Source of the DNA: Pseudodesulfovibrio indicus
GTDB taxonomy: Bacteria; Desulfobacterota; Desulfovibrionia; Desulfovibrionales; Desulfovibrionaceae
DNA: 64,000 nucleotides
Assembly (NCBI RefSeq): GCF_001563225.1
Contig: NZ_CP014206.1
Coordinates: forward strand, 62,001-126,000
Direction of reading: 5' to 3'
Position 1 is the stretch's first letter. Every line of letters starts with the position of its first letter. This document shows, one piece after another, positions 7,889-15,887 of the stretch. The notes under the pieces are model-generated. The model was not told the origin of the DNA, ran no database searches, and saw nothing but the letters and a program-made list of their open reading frames with translations. The translations under genes and the position numbers were made by a program.

Positions 7889-7917
7889 GCACGGGGGAGG
7901 CTTCCCCTCCCCCGTGC
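7889..7917 (+). terminator. Strong hairpin after rnpB
   Basis: GCACGGGGGAGG (7889-7900) pairs with CCTCCCCCGTGC (7906-7917), a perfect 12-bp GC stem starting 8 nt after the RNase P RNA. There is no T-run, so it may act as a 3' stability or pausing element rather than a classic terminator. Confidence 0.5.
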
Positions 7918-7954
7918 GCCCATTATCAACCCTGGGACCATGCGGGGACCATCG

Positions 7955-9139
7955 ATGAACGACATCTGGGGCATCATCCTGGCCGCCGGCTCCGGCAGGA
8001 GACTGGCCGAAGCCTCGGGCGGCGAGCGCAAGCAGTACCTCGAATACCGCGGCGCGCCGCTGTTCTGGCACTCCGCCCGGACCTTCTCCCGCAATGCGGG
8101 GATCAAGGGGCTGGTCTTCGTGTTCCCGCCCGACGACGTCACGGCCATGGAGAAACAGGTCCGCCAGGCCTTCAGGACCGAGGACCTGGGCGTGAAGTGG
8201 GTCGTGACCGCGGGCGGCGAGCGCCGCCAGGACTCGGTCCGCAACGGGTTGGCCGCCCTGCCCCGCGACTGCGCGAGCGTGCTGGTCCACGACTCGGCCC
8301 GGCCCTTTTTCTCCCCCCGCATCCTGGCCGACCTGATCACCGCCCTTGAAAACGGCGCGCAAGGCGTCATCCCGGTCATCCCGGTGACCGACACGGTCAA
8401 GCGGGTGGACGGCGGGAAGGTGGCCGAGACCCTGAACCGCGCCGAGCTGGCAGCGGTGCAGACCCCCCAGGGGTTCGAGACCGCGATCCTGAAGGAAGCG
8501 CACGAGCGCGCCCTGGCCGAGGGCTGGGAGGTCACGGACGACGCCTCCATGGTGGAGCGGCTGGCCGAGGTGGTCACCGTCCCCGGCGAGGCCGCCAACG
8601 TCAAGATCACCGTCCCCGAGGACCTGAACCGGCTCAAGGACGCGCGGACCACGGTCCCGTGCGTGGGCTGGGGGTACGACGTGCACCGGTTCGGCGGCGA
8701 GAACGACCGCCCCATGGTGCTGGGCGGCGTGAACATCCCCGGCGGGCCGACCATAGTCGCCCACTCGGACGGCGACGTGCTGCTGCACGCCCTGGCCGAC
8801 GCCATCCTCGGCACCTTCGGCGGCGGGGACATCGGCACCCACTTCCCGGACAACGACCCGAATTTCGACAACGCCAACTCCGGCATGCTGGTGCGCGAGG
8901 TGCTGACCATGGCCGAACGCGCCGGAACGCGCATCGTCCACGCGGACCTGACCGTCATCACCCAGGTGCCGAGGCTCGCGCCCCACAGCGCGCTGATCGC
9001 GCGCAACGCGGCCCGGCTGCTCGGCCTGGAGCCGCATCAGGTCAACTTCAAGGCCACCACCGAAGAGAAGCTCGGCTTCACCGGCGAGAAAAAAGGCATC
9101 AAGGCCGTGGCCTCGGTCACCGGCCTGAAGGAGCTGTAG
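7955..9139 (+). CDS. ispDF: Bifunctional IspD/IspF of isoprenoid synthesis
   Basis: Residues 1 to about 225 are IspD (2-C-methyl-D-erythritol 4-phosphate cytidylyltransferase), with IILAAGSGRR (CTP loop), LVHDSARPF and the TLNRAELAAVQTPQGF motif. The rest is IspF (MECDP synthase), starting with VGWGYDVHRF, then HSDGDVLLHALADAILG, GDIGTHFPDND and KATTEEKLGFTG. The fusion covers two non-consecutive steps of the MEP pathway, as in several proteobacteria. The start at 7955 follows GGGGACC; an in-frame ATG at 7940 would add five residues. The next gene starts three bases after its stop, so the two are probably translationally coupled. Confidence 0.95.
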   Translation: MNDIWGIILAAGSGRRLAEASGGERKQYLEYRGAPLFWHSARTFSRNAGIKGLVFVFPPDDVTAMEKQVRQAFRTEDLGVKWVVTAGGERRQDSVRNGLAALPRDCASVLVHDSARPFFSPRILADLITALENGAQGVIPVIPVTDTVKRVDGGKVAETLNRAELAAVQTPQGFETAILKEAHERALAEGWEVTDDASMVERLAEVVTVPGEAANVKITVPEDLNRLKDARTTVPCVGWGYDVHRFGGENDRPMVLGGVNIPGGPTIVAHSDGDVLLHALADAILGTFGGGDIGTHFPDNDPNFDNANSGMLVREVLTMAERAGTRIVHADLTVITQVPRLAPHSALIARNAARLLGLEPHQVNFKATTEEKLGFTGEKKGIKAVASVTGLKEL

Positions 9140-9142
9140 ACC

Positions 9143-10024
9143 GTGTCCGGGCTGAAGAAATTCCTCCTCTCCTTCGTCATCTTCGTGACGCTTTGCTTCT
9201 TCGGCCTGAAATGGTTCGTCAATTCCGAGGTGGACAAGGAGCTGTCCCGCGCCGTGGCCGAGACGCCCGGTCTGGCCTTTTCCTACGCGGACCTGTCCGT
9301 GGACATCATGGATCACGCCGTGACCCTTGAGGGGGTGGACGCCCTGTTCCCCTCGGGCCAGCACGTCCAGGCGGACGAGGTGTCCATCACCGCCTTCGAC
9401 CAGAAGAACGCGGTGCCCCGGTTCGCCACCCTGACCGCGCGCGGCCTGACCATCCCGGTGACCCCGCAGAATTTCGGCGACTGGGCTCCCTATCTCCGGG
9501 GCATGGGCATAGAGACCCTCTCCGGCAACGGCGCGCTCGACTACGCCTACGACCCCGAGGGACGCATCCTGACCGTGCGGACCCTCTCCCTGGACGACCC
9601 CAAGCTCGGCTCCCTGCGCTTCTCCGGCCAGGTCGGCAACCTCGACCTGGGCGGGTTCCGCACGGAACAGGGGTTCTCCCTGGACATCCGCGAGGCCGCG
9701 CTGACCTTCGAGAACCGCGAGCTGATGGACCTCATCCTCGCGGACTGGGCCGCACGCATGAACGTGTCCCGGGCCACCACCTTGAACAGCATCAGCGCCG
9801 AGCTGGACGGGCTGGCCAACTACGCGGACAGCCAGCAGAACGAACCGGCCAAGCGGACCATGCTCGGCCTCAAGCGGTTCCTGAACGAGCCCGGCACCCT
9901 GACCCTGTCCGCGTCACCGGCCGCGCCCGTCCCGGTGCTCTACTTCTTCATGGGCCGCGACCTGTTCGAGAATCTCAGCCTGCTGAACACGGACGCGCGC
10001 CTGGAACCTGCACCCGATTTTTAA
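9143..10024 (+). CDS. Membrane-anchored periplasmic protein of unknown function
   Basis: A GTG start three bases after ispDF gives 293 residues. One N-terminal membrane segment (FLLSFVIFVTLCFFGLKWFV, about 7-26) is followed by a soluble domain with alternating beta-type stretches (FSYADLSVDIMDHAVTLEGVDALFPSG..), a pattern reminiscent of AsmA-like or DUF748-like envelope proteins. That resemblance is by eye and weak. No enzyme motif is seen. It is probably cotranscribed with ispDF. Confidence 0.8.
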   Translation: MSGLKKFLLSFVIFVTLCFFGLKWFVNSEVDKELSRAVAETPGLAFSYADLSVDIMDHAVTLEGVDALFPSGQHVQADEVSITAFDQKNAVPRFATLTARGLTIPVTPQNFGDWAPYLRGMGIETLSGNGALDYAYDPEGRILTVRTLSLDDPKLGSLRFSGQVGNLDLGGFRTEQGFSLDIREAALTFENRELMDLILADWAARMNVSRATTLNSISAELDGLANYADSQQNEPAKRTMLGLKRFLNEPGTLTLSASPAAPVPVLYFFMGRDLFENLSLLNTDARLEPAPDF

Positions 10025-10035
10025 TCAAAGTTGCA

Positions 10036-10052
10036 TTATTTCAATGAAATAA
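10036..10052 (+). promoter_or_regulatory. 17-bp AT-rich palindrome before cysS
   Basis: TTATTTCA-A-TGAAATAA is perfectly symmetric around one base, between the upstream stop and the cysS ribosome binding site. It stands out in very GC-rich surroundings. It could be an operator or a weak hairpin; no regulator is implied by the context. Confidence 0.35.
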
Positions 10053-10067
10053 AAATGGAGTAATCCA

Positions 10068-11525
10068 ATGAGAATCTACAACACGCTCAAACGGCAGAAG
10101 GAAGAGTTCGTCCCGGCCAACAACAACGACGTCAACATGTACGTCTGCGGCATCACGGCCTACGACCTCTGTCACATCGGGCACGCCCGCTCCAGCGTGG
10201 TCTTCGACGTCCTGTACCGCTACCTGAAGTCCGTGGGCTACAACGTCAACTTCATCCGCAACTTCACGGACATCGACGACAAGATCATCAAGCGCGCGGG
10301 CGAGGTGGGCAAGGAAGCGAGCGAGATCGCCGAGAAATTCATCGGCGAGTTCTACGTGGACATGGACAAGCTGAACATCCAGCGGCCCACGGTGGAGCCC
10401 AAGTGCACCGAGCACATCCCGGAGATGATCGAGCTGACCCAGCGGCTCATCGACAAGGGCCACGCCTACCCCACCCCGGACGGCGACGTGTATTTCAAGG
10501 TCCGCTCCTTCGAGGGCTACGGCAAGCTCTCGGGCCGCAACATCGACGAGTTGGAGTCCGGCGCGCGCATCGCCCCCGGCGAGCAGAAGCAGGACCCGCT
10601 GGACTTCGCCCTGTGGAAAGGCGCCAAGCCCGGCGAGCCGTTCTGGGAATCCCCCTGGGGCAAGGGCCGTCCCGGCTGGCACCTGGAGTGCTCGGCCATG
10701 TCCGAGAAATACTCCCCCCTGCCGCTCGACATCCACGGCGGCGGCCAGGACCTGTCCTTCCCGCACCACGAAAACGAGGTGGCCCAATCCGAGGCCGCCA
10801 CGGGCAAGCCGTTCGCCAACTACTGGGTGCACAACGGGTTCGTGCAGATCAACTCCGAGAAAATGTCCAAATCGCTGGGCAACTTCTTCACCATCCGCGA
10901 CATCCTGGACAAGTTCCTGGCCGAGACCCTGCGCTATTTCCTGCTGACCATGCACTATCGCAGCCCGCTCGACTTTTCCTTCGAGGCCCTGGAAGAGGCT
11001 GAAAAGGGCGTCAAGCGCATCTACTCCGCCCTCAACCAGGTGAACGCGGAGCTGGCCAAGACCGCCTGGAAGAAATCCCCGTTCCCCGAGGAGCTGACCG
11101 CCGAGCTGGAGGCCATCGAGAAGCACTTCGACGAGGCCATGGCCGACGACCTGAACACCGCCGGGGCGCTCGGCCACGTGTTCTCCGCCGTCCGCCTCGC
11201 CGGGCGCGTGTGCGAGGACAAGAACCTCCGCAAGTCCGAAGGGGGCCGCGACTTCTTCGAACGCATCAAGGCCGATGTGGCCAAGTGGGCCGGGGTGCTC
11301 GGCATCTTCGAGCGCGACCCCGCCGAGTTCCTGACCGAGCTGCGCGACAACCGCGCCGCCCGCGCGGGCATCGACCCGGCCAAGGTCCAGGAGCTCCTCG
11401 ACGCCCGCAAACAGGCCCGCGCGGACAAGGACTTCGCCAAGTCCGACGCCATCCGCGACGAACTCGCGGCTATGCAGGTCGAGGTCAAGGACACCCCGCA
11501 AGGCGCCACCTGGGACGTGCTGTAG
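10068..11525 (+). CDS. cysS: Cysteinyl-tRNA synthetase
   Basis: The 485-residue class I synthetase shows the HIGH motif (HIGHARS, about residue 38), the zinc-binding cysteine of YVCGITAYD, the WHLECSAMS and HGGGQDLSFPHHENE zinc/substrate motifs, and KMSKSLGN (about 266). It charges tRNA-Cys in the cytoplasm. Length and domain order are normal for the family. It starts after TGGAGTAATCCA, a fair ribosome binding site, and is followed by strong terminator hairpins, so the transcript ends here. Confidence 0.97.
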   Translation: MRIYNTLKRQKEEFVPANNNDVNMYVCGITAYDLCHIGHARSSVVFDVLYRYLKSVGYNVNFIRNFTDIDDKIIKRAGEVGKEASEIAEKFIGEFYVDMDKLNIQRPTVEPKCTEHIPEMIELTQRLIDKGHAYPTPDGDVYFKVRSFEGYGKLSGRNIDELESGARIAPGEQKQDPLDFALWKGAKPGEPFWESPWGKGRPGWHLECSAMSEKYSPLPLDIHGGGQDLSFPHHENEVAQSEAATGKPFANYWVHNGFVQINSEKMSKSLGNFFTIRDILDKFLAETLRYFLLTMHYRSPLDFSFEALEEAEKGVKRIYSALNQVNAELAKTAWKKSPFPEELTAELEAIEKHFDEAMADDLNTAGALGHVFSAVRLAGRVCEDKNLRKSEGGRDFFERIKADVAKWAGVLGIFERDPAEFLTELRDNRAARAGIDPAKVQELLDARKQARADKDFAKSDAIRDELAAMQVEVKDTPQGATWDVL

Positions 11526-11546
11526 AGGGGAAGGCGCCTCCGGCGG

Positions 11547-11605
11547 CCGGGGGAAGGGGAGAGGGAAACCCTTTGTAAAGGGCTTTCCCTCTCCCCTTCC
11601 CCCGG
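11547..11605 (+). terminator. Long hairpin element at the cysS 3' end (junction family)
   Basis: The sequence from CCGGGGGAAGGGGAGAGGG to its complement forms a stem of more than 25 bp with minor interruptions. It is preceded by GCCTCCGGCGG next to the stop codon and followed by GACCCCTATCCCC and AAACTTTTTGG. The same flanks recur at 45784 and, inverted, at 46112 and in part at 11756. Confidence 0.75.
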
Positions 11606-11669
11606 ACCCCTATCCCCTCTCCTTTCCGAAACTTTTTGGCGCCGCTTCGCGGGGTCGGTTGACGACGAA

Positions 11670-11704
11670 AAGGCCTCTGTTCCATGGAACGGAGGCCTTC
11701 TTTG
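11670..11704. terminator. Short bidirectional terminator in the cysS/rsmG junction
   Basis: AAGGCCTC (11670-11677) pairs with GAGGCCTT (11692-11699) around GTTCCATGGAAC, itself a palindrome. CTTT follows on the plus strand and TTTTCGTC on the minus strand. It lies midway between two long hairpin elements. Confidence 0.6.
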
Positions 11705-11755
11705 CGTGTCCGCCGAGATTTGCCGAAGGCACACAAAAAGCTTTGAAGGGGGAGT

Positions 11756-11793
11756 CCAGAGGGGGAAACTTTCTCGAAAGTTTCCCCCTCTGG
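11756..11793 (-). terminator. 18-bp hairpin element at the rsmG 3' end (inverted orientation)
   Basis: CCAGAGGGGGAAACTTTC is exactly repeated in inverse with a 2-nt loop. The rsmG-proximal side reads GCCGCCGGAGGC and the distal side AAAAAGCTTTG, so it is laid out like the cysS element but facing the other gene. Confidence 0.7.
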
Positions 11794-11805
11794 CCGCCGG
11801 AGGCA

Positions 11806-12483
11806 TTACTCGACCCTGAACGACCAGAAGTAGCGTTCGCCTCCCGCCGCCGGATAGGAGGCGACGTCGGCGAGTTGCCAGCCCGTTGGGATGGCGGACT
11901 CGGCGGGGGGCGGATCGTTCGACAGGATCACGGCCGCGCCGCTGCGGTCCGGCTCGTTGCGCAGCATGGGGCGGATGAAGTCCAGGAGCCCCTGCCAGGG
12001 CATGAAGGCGCGGCTGAGGATGAGGTCGGCGGTGGCCTGGTGCCCGGCCTGGGCCAGGCGTTCCAGGGCGTCCTCGGCGCGGCCCGCGAAGACGTTGGTG
12101 GCGGGCAGACGCAGCCGCCCGAGCACGCTCTTCATGAAGGTGGCGCGCTTCTCACGGACCTCGACCAGCCAGTAGTCGCCCTGTTGCCAGAGCACGCGCA
12201 GGGGGATGCCGGGCAACCCGGCACCGGCCCCGAAGTCGAGGCACAGCGGGCGGTCCGGCAGATTCATCCCGGCCAGGAAATCGGCCAGGAACAGGGAGTC
12301 CACCACCAGGGTGTCGAACACGGAGCGCCAGTCGGACTTGCCCACCAGGTTCATCTTCCTGTTCCACTTGACGAGCTGGTCCAGGTACGCGGCCAGCAGT
12401 GCGCCTTGTTCCGGCTCCACGGGTCGCCCCAGACGGCTGGCGGCTTCCAGCACCGCGTCGGTTGTCGGATTGGTATCGGCCAT
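11806..12483 (-). CDS. rsmG: 16S rRNA m7G527 methyltransferase
   Basis: The 225-residue protein contains the SAM-binding CLDFGAGAGLPGIPLRV stretch, the preceding NLVGKSDWRSVFDTLVVDSL, and LILSRAFMPWQGLLDF, characteristic of RsmG (GidB). It methylates N7 of G527 in 16S rRNA; loss often gives low-level streptomycin resistance in other bacteria. The start at 12483 (MADTNPTTD) is preferred, although no strong ribosome binding site precedes it; a GTG at 12531 would add 16 residues. It is convergent with cysS and separated from it by the terminator set. Confidence 0.9.
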   Translation of the reverse strand: MADTNPTTDAVLEAASRLGRPVEPEQGALLAAYLDQLVKWNRKMNLVGKSDWRSVFDTLVVDSLFLADFLAGMNLPDRPLCLDFGAGAGLPGIPLRVLWQQGDYWLVEVREKRATFMKSVLGRLRLPATNVFAGRAEDALERLAQAGHQATADLILSRAFMPWQGLLDFIRPMLRNEPDRSGAAVILSNDPPPAESAIPTGWQLADVASYPAAGGERYFWSFRVE

Positions 12484-12537
12484 GGGGAGCGAATACCCGC
12501 TTTCGCCCAAACAATCCAGCGCCGCCCACACACCCCG

Positions 12538-12565
12538 GAAGGCCGCCCTTGGGGGGACGGCCTTC
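12538..12565. other. Hairpin in the rsmG-topA gap; rest of the gap holds repeats
   Basis: GAAGGCCG (12538-12545) pairs with CGGCCTTC (12558-12565). No T-run follows. From here to 12762 no gene or known RNA is recognised. The remainder of 12484-13120 is occupied by array B and the second long hairpin. Confidence 0.4.
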
Positions 12566-12762
12566 GTTGAGGAGGAGAGGGTGTGTCGGTTCCGGACGGA
12601 ATGGCGGCCGCCCGAGAGAGTGTGCTCTTGCGAACAGCCGGCTCCCCGACCGTCCGCACCTCACCCCTACCAACCCCGCCCCCAAAAAACATTGACCCAG
12701 GTCAACAAACCGAACTTTTCCCACAAAAAAAGCGCCCCATCGGAGCGCAAAAGTTGAACAGC

Positions 12763-12960
12763 CCTCTCCCTGGAGCACCTTTGAGGCGTCAGCCTCAAAC
12801 AGCGGCTCCAGTTCCCGCACGGCGTAACAAACAACGGCCCTCTTCTGGAGCGTTTTTGAGGCACAGCCTCAAACAGCGGCTCTACCCCCGCACGGAGAAA
12901 GGAACAAGCCACCTCTTTGGAGCGACTCGGGTGCTTCAGCACCCGACAGCGGCTCTCTCC
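12763..12960 (+). repeat. Array B: three hairpin units with variable cores
   Basis: These have the same unit layout as array A. The cores are TTTGAGGC/GCCTCAAA with loop GTCA (12780-12799), TTTGAGGC/GCCTCAAA with loop ACA (12855-12873) and TCGGGTGC/GCACCCGA (12927-12946). Flanks CTGGAGCG and CAGCGGCTC are constant. The array is followed by the same downstream module as array A. Confidence 0.8.
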
Positions 12961-13012
12961 CCCGCGATCGTACGCAGCGAGGCTTTCGAGAGTGGGTCAG
13001 GCGTGCATTTTC

Positions 13013-13070
13013 TTCAGGGGGGCTTTCACCGCAGCGTAGCCGTCTACGTGAGGATGAAAGCCCCCCTGAA
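13013..13070 (+). repeat. Long hairpin repeat, copy 2
   Basis: The arms 13013-13027 and 13056-13070 form a perfect 15-bp stem containing GGGGGGCTTTC. The loop can form an inner CGTAG/CTACG hairpin. Compared with copy 1, an outer G-C pair is replaced by A-T on both arms, which argues for selection on pairing. Confidence 0.7.
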
Positions 13071-13120
13071 AAAATGTGCGAATGGCCCGCTATCGGAAGC
13101 CGCCGCCGGATACACGAGGC

Positions 13121-15532
13121 CTAATCTTCGATTGGCCTCGTGTATCCGCAGCCCTTCTTGGGGCAGGCGATGTGCTCGCCCTTGTCCTTGGTGGCCTTGC
13201 GGGTGAGGATCGGGTGGCCGCACTTGGGGCACTCCTCTTTGATGGGCCAGTTCCAGACCGCGTAGTCGCACTTGGGATAGGCGGAGCAGGAGTAGAAGAG
13301 CTTGCCCCGGCGCGAGGACTTCTCGACCAGTTCGCCGTCGCACCCTTCGTTGGGGCAGGGAACGCCGGTGGAGAACGGCGCGGCATAGGTGCAGTCCGGG
13401 TAGTTGGAGCAGGCGATGAACCGGGAGCCGGTGCGCGCCTTCTTGAGCAGCAGCTCGCCGCCGCAGTCCGGGCAGGTGCCGACCACTTCGGGCTTTTCGG
13501 ACTCCACGACCTGGATGTTGCCGTCCGCGTCGCGGGTGAAGTTGACGATGGACTTGCAGTCCGGGTAGCCGGTGCAGCCCAGGAACTCGCCGCGCCGGGA
13601 CTGCTTGATGGCCATGGGTCGGCCGCACTTCTCGCAGGTGACGCCGGTATCCTCGGGCTTTTCGCGGTCCACGACCTCGATGTTGCCCTCTTCGTCGCGG
13701 GTGAAGTTCTTGATGGTCCGGCAGGCCGGGAACCCGGTGCAGCCCAGGAACTCGCCGGTCTTGCCGAACTTGACGGCCATGGGCTTGCCGCAGTTCTCGC
13801 ACTTGATGTCCGTGACCTGCTGGGAGCGGCCCATCTCGGTGCGCGCCTTTTCCAGGGTGGGATAGAAATCGCCGCCGAAATTCTTGAGCAGTTCCTTCCA
13901 GTCCTTTTTGCCGTCGGCCACGTCGTCGAGCATGGTCTCCATCTGGGCGGTGAAGCCCACGTCCATGAGCGCCTGGAAGTGTTCGGACAGCTGGTCGGAC
14001 ACGGTGAAGCCCAGCTCGGTGGGCACGAACCGCTTCTCCTCCTGGCGGGCGTACTCGCGCTCCAGCAGGGTGGAGATGATGGCCGCGTAGGTGGACGGGC
14101 GGCCGATGCCGAGCTCCTCCAGGGTCTTGACCAGGGAGGCTTCCGAGTAGCGCGGCGGCGGCTGGGTGAACTTCTGTTCCTTTTTCAGCTCGTTGAGCTT
14201 GAGGACTTCGCCCTCGGAGAGCTTGGGCAGCTCGGCCTCGTCCTCGGACTTGGCCTTGTCCATGGCGGCCAGGAAGCCCGCGAAGAGCAGCCGCTCGCCC
14301 TTGGCGCGCCACACGGTGCGCGGGGCCGAGACGAGCACCGTGGTGTCCCAGAAGGTGGCCGCGGCCATCTGCGAGGCCACGAACCGCTGCCAGACGAGAC
14401 GGTACAGCTTGTACTGCTCGCCGGGCAGGAAGGACTTCACGCTCTCGGGGGTGATGGTCACGTCAACGGGGCGGATGGCTTCGTGCGCGTCCTGCGCGCC
14501 GCCCTTGGTCTTGAAATTCCGGGTCTTGGGCGGGTAGTAGTCCGCGCCGAACCGGTCCAGGATCAGCTCCTTGGCCGCGTCCTGGGCCTCCTTGGCGATG
14601 CGCACGGAGTCGGTACGCATGTAGGTGATCAGCGCGGTGGTGCCCCGGGTGCCGAGCTCCACGCCCTCGTAGAGGCGCTGGGCGATGGACATGGTCCGCT
14701 TGGCGGAATAGCCCATGCGCCGGTTGGCGTCCTGCTGCAGGGTGGAGGTGATGTAGGGCGGCAGGGGTTCGCGCTTGCGCTGCTTCTCCTGCACGGAGTC
14801 CACGGTGAAGGCGCCGTTTTCCAGCTCCTGCTGCAGGGTCTCGGCCTCGCTCGCGGTGGAGACGTGGTTGGCGCCCGGCTTGACGGCCTTGTCCTCCAGC
14901 TTGTGCAGGTCCATCCAGAACGGCGGCGGGTTCCCGCCTTCGAGCAGGACCTTGAACGGCCAGTACTCGTCGGCCTTGAAGGCGCGGCGTTCCTTTTCGC
15001 GCTCGACCAGGATCTTGAGGGCCACGGACTGGACGCGCCCGGCGGAGATGCCGCGCTTGACGTTCTTCCACAGGATCGGGGAGATCTTGTAGCCCACCAG
15101 CCGGTCCAGGATGCGCCGGGCCTGCTGGGAGTCGAACAGGTTCTCGTTCAGGTCCTGGGCGTGCTCCAGGGCCTCCTTGACCGCGCGGGCCGTGATTTCG
15201 TTGAACTGGATGCGCCTGATCTTGTCGTTGACCGGCTTGAGCAGCTCGGCAACGTGCCAGGCGATGGCCTCACCCTCGCGGTCGGGGTCGGGGGCCAGGT
15301 AGACGGTGTCCGCCTTCTTGGCGGCGGCGCGCAGCCGCTTGACCACGTCCTCCTTGCCCTGGATGACCTCGTAGTGGGGGGCGAAGTCGTTCTCCTCGTC
15401 CACGCCCAGGTCGCGGGTGGGCAGGTCGCGCACGTGACCCACGGAGGCGTCCACGATGTAATCCTTGCCCAGGAATTTGGAGATGGTCTTCACCTTGGCG
15501 GGGGACTCGACGATGATCAGGTCTTTCGGCAT
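13121..15532 (-). CDS. topA: DNA topoisomerase I
   Basis: The 803-residue enzyme starts MPKDLIIVESPAKVKTI (Toprim domain), has the acidic DPDREGEAIAWH metal site, PISAGRVQSVALK-like core motifs and ITYMRTDS with the nucleophilic tyrosine near residue 305. It relaxes negative supercoils by type IA strand passage. The C-terminus carries five Cys4 zinc ribbons (CENC..CTGFPAC, CEKC..CTGYPDC, CPDC..CSNYPDC, CPNEGC..CSAYPKC, CPKC..CPKKGC), more than the three classic ones of E. coli TopA; these bind single-stranded DNA. It stands alone on the minus strand, with repeat array B beyond its 3' end. Confidence 0.97.
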   Translation of the reverse strand: MPKDLIIVESPAKVKTISKFLGKDYIVDASVGHVRDLPTRDLGVDEENDFAPHYEVIQGKEDVVKRLRAAAKKADTVYLAPDPDREGEAIAWHVAELLKPVNDKIRRIQFNEITARAVKEALEHAQDLNENLFDSQQARRILDRLVGYKISPILWKNVKRGISAGRVQSVALKILVEREKERRAFKADEYWPFKVLLEGGNPPPFWMDLHKLEDKAVKPGANHVSTASEAETLQQELENGAFTVDSVQEKQRKREPLPPYITSTLQQDANRRMGYSAKRTMSIAQRLYEGVELGTRGTTALITYMRTDSVRIAKEAQDAAKELILDRFGADYYPPKTRNFKTKGGAQDAHEAIRPVDVTITPESVKSFLPGEQYKLYRLVWQRFVASQMAAATFWDTTVLVSAPRTVWRAKGERLLFAGFLAAMDKAKSEDEAELPKLSEGEVLKLNELKKEQKFTQPPPRYSEASLVKTLEELGIGRPSTYAAIISTLLEREYARQEEKRFVPTELGFTVSDQLSEHFQALMDVGFTAQMETMLDDVADGKKDWKELLKNFGGDFYPTLEKARTEMGRSQQVTDIKCENCGKPMAVKFGKTGEFLGCTGFPACRTIKNFTRDEEGNIEVVDREKPEDTGVTCEKCGRPMAIKQSRRGEFLGCTGYPDCKSIVNFTRDADGNIQVVESEKPEVVGTCPDCGGELLLKKARTGSRFIACSNYPDCTYAAPFSTGVPCPNEGCDGELVEKSSRRGKLFYSCSAYPKCDYAVWNWPIKEECPKCGHPILTRKATKDKGEHIACPKKGCGYTRPIED

Positions 15533-15547
15533 GTTCGGCTCTCATAT

Positions 15548-15605
15548 CAGGCTGTTGAACAGCGCGCGATTGCGCTCCTGCACTCGCGCATTCTTCAACA
15601 GACTG
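15548..15605. repeat. Imperfect inverted repeat upstream of topA
   Basis: CAG.CTGTTGAA (15548-15559) pairs with TTCAACAG.CTG (15594-15605), with an inner GCGCG/CGCGC pairing. It lies 15 bp upstream of the topA start. It might be a topA leader hairpin or a dispersed repeat. The rest of 15533-15887 holds an AT-rich CTATATATAG and the operator-like palindrome listed separately. Confidence 0.45.
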
Positions 15606-15792
15606 CTAGATTTTCCGGTCTGTTCCGCCGTTTTTCGGGGTCCGGCCGTCCCGAACGTCCCTTCCCGGCGGGCTGAGGGGGAGCTATGCCCGCTTTTTCC
15701 CCCGCTCGTCAAGCCTCTATATATAGATAATGGGTGAATTGTGATTTTTTCCCGAAGTCGGCATGGCCCCACCGTTACCGATTCTTCATTTT

Positions 15793-15813
15793 CAGGTAAC
15801 CGACGGTCACCTG
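15793..15813 (+). promoter_or_regulatory. 21-bp near-perfect palindrome upstream of the Tat-HD gene
   Basis: CAGGTAACCGACGGTCACCTG is symmetric except for one position. A further half-site, ACCGTTACCGA, lies just upstream. A -10-like TATACT (15843-15848) follows. This looks like the operator of an unknown regulator for the gene at 15888. Confidence 0.45.
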
Positions 15814-15887
15814 TCCGTCGGCCAATCGACGAATCCGCGACGTATACTTCTTGGACATTCCAACCCGCTTGAATCCAAGGAGAAACT

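Noticed and set aside
9143..10024. Naming the protein after ispDF as AsmA-like
   Set aside because: The resemblance is only general (one anchor helix plus beta-rich part); no diagnostic motif is seen.
13076..15676. 866-residue open frame antisense to topA, and similar long antisense frames elsewhere (903-1913, 15987-19160, 54866-57988)
   Set aside because: They are shadows of GC-rich genes: compositionally extreme, no family motifs, and they lie exactly opposite genes with full sets of conserved residues.
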